Shown piece by piece: positions 21,274 to 24,097 of a stretch of DNA of 24,097 bases. Under the pieces are notes generated by a model, which saw nothing but the letters and a program-made list of their open reading frames with translations, was not told where the DNA came from and ran no database searches. Origin of the DNA: Micavibrio sp. UBA1672 (lineage in GTDB: Bacteria; Pseudomonadota; Alphaproteobacteria; Micavibrionales; Micavibrionaceae); NCBI GenBank assembly GCA_002320665.1, contig DCKO01000029.1:1-24097 (forward strand), written 5' to 3'. The position numbers and the translations under genes are program-made. How positions within the stretch are numbered: position 1 is the stretch's first letter; the number at the start of each line of letters is the position of its first letter.

Positions 21274-21439
21274 CTACGCGATAATCAAATGCCCTCGATT
21301 AATCATATCCTGCATATCAGTACAATTACTAACATAGCAATCTACGGCTTCATGTCCAACTTGTGTTGAAAGGATAAATCCCTCATGTACTAGAACGAGA
21401 CCCTAAAATTTCTTTTACAAGTTTAAAATTCTGACTATG
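21274..21439 (-). pseudogene. Probable remnant of integrase C-terminus
   Basis: On the minus strand one frame reads QNFKLVKEILGSRSST then a stop at 21383-21385, which resembles the tyrosine recombinase block around the last catalytic His (typically LVxEILGHxSxxTT). A neighbouring frame then reads GFILSTQVGHEAVDCYVSNC and DMQDMINRGHLIIA to a stop at 21274-21276. The two could be joined by one frameshift. No catalytic residues survive for certain, and the rest of 21133-21468 has no gene. Its position between an att core with its motif and the next genes fits the integrase of island 3. Confidence 0.35.
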
Positions 21440-21468
21440 TTATATATTGTGATCTTGAGGAAACAATA

Positions 21469-23181
21469 ATGACCATAATTTTTAGCTGCATTCCACAAGA
21501 TGGCTCTTCGCCCTACATAGGTGCGGATATGCTGCTCTCAAGCAACTGCCCAAGTGTGGAGTTTAATTTTCCCAGCAAGCGATCTCAAGAAGCAAAAATA
21601 CACGGCAAGCTTCTTAACAGAAGTGTGCAGAAACTTTATGTTATTCACCCATGCATTGCGGTTGCATTGTGCGGATATGAAAAGACCGCTGAGAAATTCA
21701 TAAACCGATTGTCTGCTGAATTTAAAGACAAGGTTATAGACTTTGGAACCTTCGTATCGGATGTGGATTATTGCTATGGTGTCTCTAAATCTGATGAAAA
21801 GGGAAAGGGCTTTGGTTTCACGCTAATTGCCTATGATACTGACAATAATCATTTTATTCATCATCACCAAGGTTGTGATAAAAAGGATTTTCGTAGGCTA
21901 GGAGAAGTAAATTATGGCGGATTAGGTAAAAAGGTCTTTGCAGTTGAAGCAACAAGCATTGAAAATTCTGAAGGTGATACTTCCACGATTACACCTGATG
22001 AACTCAGCATATATCGTGCCGCCAGCATTTGTTATAGACTTTACGCCAAAGAATGTCTCGCAGACAAAGGACAAACTCCTTTTAAAGATGGTATCGGCAG
22101 ATATTATGAGTTTTGCTATTTTTGTAAAACCGATAAAACCTTCAAATATGTAGAAGGAACTAAGGTTTTATTATGGCCTGTGCATATTCGACAAGCTCCA
22201 CACTTTGGCGTTGAATTTGGGTATTATCCAAGAGAAGGTGAAAATGAGGGGCCGTTTGACTTTAGGATTTGGGACAGTCAATACGATGCCGATGGCCTAA
22301 TAATAAAAGCCTACGATAACCTTTCAAAAACCTCTAAAGGGCACATAGTAGCCCTAGAAGAATATAGATCACCGCAGTTCATAAAATCTCTGTATCCAGT
22401 ATCAAACGAGCATTCTGGAAAATTTATCTTTAACTGCTACTACTTAAAAGATATCGATCTTCCCTATTTACAGGACTCTTACATTAAGACTGAAAAAGTG
22501 ATCCCACAAGATTGGGTGGTGTTTGATGCCACACAGACACCTGACCAATTTGAGCTTAAAATAGGACAAGCAGCATTCAAAGCAGCATTATACAACACTC
22601 ACGACTTCTTTGATTGTCGATGGCTGATCTACGGACAGCAAAAATCAACTAGGTTTAACCGTTCACAAACGATGGACTATCAGAAACTAGAAAAAATCCA
22701 TAAAATGGCTGGAAATTTGAGAAGAACTGGTCAGGTACGTATGCGTATGACTGGGGAAAAACAAGAGATTATTCAGGCACGGGATCTGTATAGAAAGGCT
22801 CGGGCATTGGCAAGGAAATTGAATTTACGCTTTTTGCTAGCTGACTACACTTTCTGTGAGGGAACTTGCGAGGAAATTCTTGAAAATAGGCGTATGGCAG
22901 AAACATTGTTTATAAAAGCCAAGCAGGAATTCGCAAATATGGTTCATTTAAGCAGGTGGACACATTGCCTTAATAGCTTAGGCATACTTTATAAAAATGA
23001 CTATGTGGATTTAATGAAAAACAAGCAAGAGGCTAAAGCCATTGCTGCATACAAAAAAGCAAGAGATTGCTTCCAAGAAGCAGAGCAAATACAAAGCAGG
23101 ATGGAAATGCAGAAATCGTTAGTGACTACTAGGGGGAATATTGCCAACCTTATGTCGTTGAGACCACCTCAAGCTGCTTAA
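21469..23181 (+). CDS. Proteasome-like Ntn-hydrolase domain fused to TPR-like region
   Basis: 570 residues; GAGG lies 8-9 bp before the ATG. Residues 2-85 resemble the start of a proteasome beta/HslV subunit: Thr2 directly after Met (TIIFSCIPQDG), GADMLLS with Asp20, VQKLYVI with Lys55 and then IAVALCGYEKTAEKFINRL, matching the Thr1/Asp17/Lys33 order of that family with small insertions. A Gly-rich segment (GEVNYGGLGKKVFAVEA) follows near 145-165. Residues about 435-565 are helical hairpins with A/L/Y spacing (ARDLYRKARALARKLNL, AETLFIKAKQEF, AIAAYKKARDCFQEAEQI) typical of TPRs. The middle is unassigned. This could be a peptidase or amidase, or a sensor whose Ntn fold lost activity; the proteasome link is by pattern only. 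Confidence 0.7.
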   Translation: MTIIFSCIPQDGSSPYIGADMLLSSNCPSVEFNFPSKRSQEAKIHGKLLNRSVQKLYVIHPCIAVALCGYEKTAEKFINRLSAEFKDKVIDFGTFVSDVDYCYGVSKSDEKGKGFGFTLIAYDTDNNHFIHHHQGCDKKDFRRLGEVNYGGLGKKVFAVEATSIENSEGDTSTITPDELSIYRAASICYRLYAKECLADKGQTPFKDGIGRYYEFCYFCKTDKTFKYVEGTKVLLWPVHIRQAPHFGVEFGYYPREGENEGPFDFRIWDSQYDADGLIIKAYDNLSKTSKGHIVALEEYRSPQFIKSLYPVSNEHSGKFIFNCYYLKDIDLPYLQDSYIKTEKVIPQDWVVFDATQTPDQFELKIGQAAFKAALYNTHDFFDCRWLIYGQQKSTRFNRSQTMDYQKLEKIHKMAGNLRRTGQVRMRMTGEKQEIIQARDLYRKARALARKLNLRFLLADYTFCEGTCEEILENRRMAETLFIKAKQEFANMVHLSRWTHCLNSLGILYKNDYVDLMKNKQEAKAIAAYKKARDCFQEAEQIQSRMEMQKSLVTTRGNIANLMSLRPPQAA

Positions 23182-23232
23182 AAGGTATGGTTACTATATT
23201 ACTTATGAAATATAGTATCAAAACTGAACACA

Positions 23233-24021
23233 TTATCTCTTCTGCTCAATCAGCCAATCCCAGAACTCGTCATCATCGTAAGTTGGCTCCCACGAATTAT
23301 GTCCGGTGTTTGGATAGATTGTAATTTCAGCATCGCGTTTAAACAGCTTGAGATCATTATGCAGAGCACGAGCAAGAGGCGTATAATAATCGGAAGACCC
23401 TTGGAAAATACGGATCGGTATATCGTCAAAATTATAAACACGCTCTGGACTCCACGCACCAGCTACAGGTACAGCAGCAGCAAAAATACCCTTATATCGC
23501 TCTAGGGCGGCGTATGTACCTATCCCTCCCATAGAATAGCCTGTGATGTAGATTTTATTCTTATCAACACTGTACTCCTGTTTTAGGCTTTCTAATGTTT
23601 CCATTGCGATGGGCAAGGCTTGAGGTTTAAAACCGCCTTCGGAAATATTGGCCCATGTAAAGACAGGCGGAGCAATGGGTATATAGGCAATAACGCGGTA
23701 CTTCTTACGTCTCTTGTAATGCTTTAAGGCTTTTCCTCCATACATGTGACGGCTAACACCATGCAACATCATAACCAAAGGGTATTTCTGATTGGGGTCA
23801 TAATCTCTTGGCAGCATGAGGTAGTAAGATGTGATAAAAGGAAATTTAGAAGTGATATGATAGTGTTTTTCAAAAGGCTCATAGGACGAACTTCTTGGTA
23901 AAAACGGGCTGCGGGGGAAGAACAGAATATGCCCATAAAAGACAATCAGTAATGCAGCTATTGTCCAAAACAGGATAAAGCCAACGCGGACTCGCGGTTT
24001 TTCTTTTTCTTCTTTTGCCAT
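23233..24021 (-). CDS. Membrane-anchored alpha/beta hydrolase (esterase-like)
   Basis: 262 residues. A charged N-terminus is followed by one membrane helix (14-30), so the enzyme is probably anchored with its domain outside the inner membrane. The domain shows YYLMLPRDYDPNQKYPLVMMLHG (oxyanion region), nucleophile elbow GYSMGG with Ser163, acid Asp211 in GSSDYYTP and His241 in NTGHNSW, a complete triad in canonical order. The sequence style is that of the feruloyl-esterase/polyhydroxybutyrate-depolymerase-like family (dienelactone-hydrolase type). The substrate is unknown. It converges with the Ntn/TPR gene and begins 76 bp from the right edge. Confidence 0.88.
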   Translation of the reverse strand: MAKEEKEKPRVRVGFILFWTIAALLIVFYGHILFFPRSPFLPRSSSYEPFEKHYHITSKFPFITSYYLMLPRDYDPNQKYPLVMMLHGVSRHMYGGKALKHYKRRKKYRVIAYIPIAPPVFTWANISEGGFKPQALPIAMETLESLKQEYSVDKNKIYITGYSMGGIGTYAALERYKGIFAAAVPVAGAWSPERVYNFDDIPIRIFQGSSDYYTPLARALHNDLKLFKRDAEITIYPNTGHNSWEPTYDDDEFWDWLIEQKR

Positions 24022-24097
24022 GTCTTACTTAGGAAGTTTTAATTCAAGACATTTACACTGTAATCAAATTTCCGTTCGTTTCAAAGGTTTGTTCTTC

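Overview
The window looks like an accessory region of a Gram-negative, AT-rich genome, most probably an alphaproteobacterium. The support is a lipoprotein signal, Sec signal peptides, and a small winged-helix gene of a type I know from alphaproteobacterial mobile elements; the class assignment is an inference. It reads as tandem genomic islands inserted at the 3' end of a tRNA-Asn gene. A 49-bp copy of that 3' end occurs at 8199-8247 and again at 21084-21132. Neither copy is a complete tRNA, so the intact gene must lie outside the window.

Island 1 (left edge to 8199), plus strand. It starts with a truncated coiled-coil membrane protein, a coiled-coil lipoprotein and a secreted Cys-containing protein. 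A signal-peptide-bearing toxin of the RNase A-like CdiA-CT type follows. Behind the toxin stands a tandem array of eight CdiI_2-like immunity units: four separate genes, then a gene with three and a half fused units, then the remainder of the eighth unit behind an in-frame stop. Pieces of the toxin's own 3' end lie in the spacers between immunity genes. This layout suggests repeated toxin/immunity replacement that left immunity genes behind. After the array come a decayed stretch, a kinase-fold protein paired with a divergent nucleoside diphosphate kinase, and a DUF2306 membrane protein whose last codons are the att site.

Island 2 (8248-21083) carries a DUF3800 protein with an overlapping small partner, then an unclassified multi-helix RNA candidate (9939-10128) ahead of two membrane-associated hypothetical genes. 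A repeat-rich convergent region, a winged-helix protein, an AlpA-like protein and a complete tyrosine integrase follow, then a tightly overlapping seven-gene minus-strand operon. In transcription order this operon encodes DUF2269, DUF393, a small membrane protein, an ICMT/NnrU-like membrane protein, a cytochrome P450, DUF4166, and a saccharopine-dehydrogenase-like enzyme with an unusual roughly 390-residue N-terminal extension. It looks like an uncharacterised lipid or isoprenoid modification pathway at the membrane.

Island 3 (from 21133) begins with what looks like an integrase remnant, followed by a 570-residue protein combining a proteasome/HslV-like Ntn-hydrolase start with a TPR-like C-terminus, and a membrane-anchored alpha/beta hydrolase. 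A paired motif of two 6-mers set 11 bp apart recurs at the island ends and upstream of the integrase. It sits 119 bp from the att core in two different islands, which supports a single family of elements integrated in tandem.
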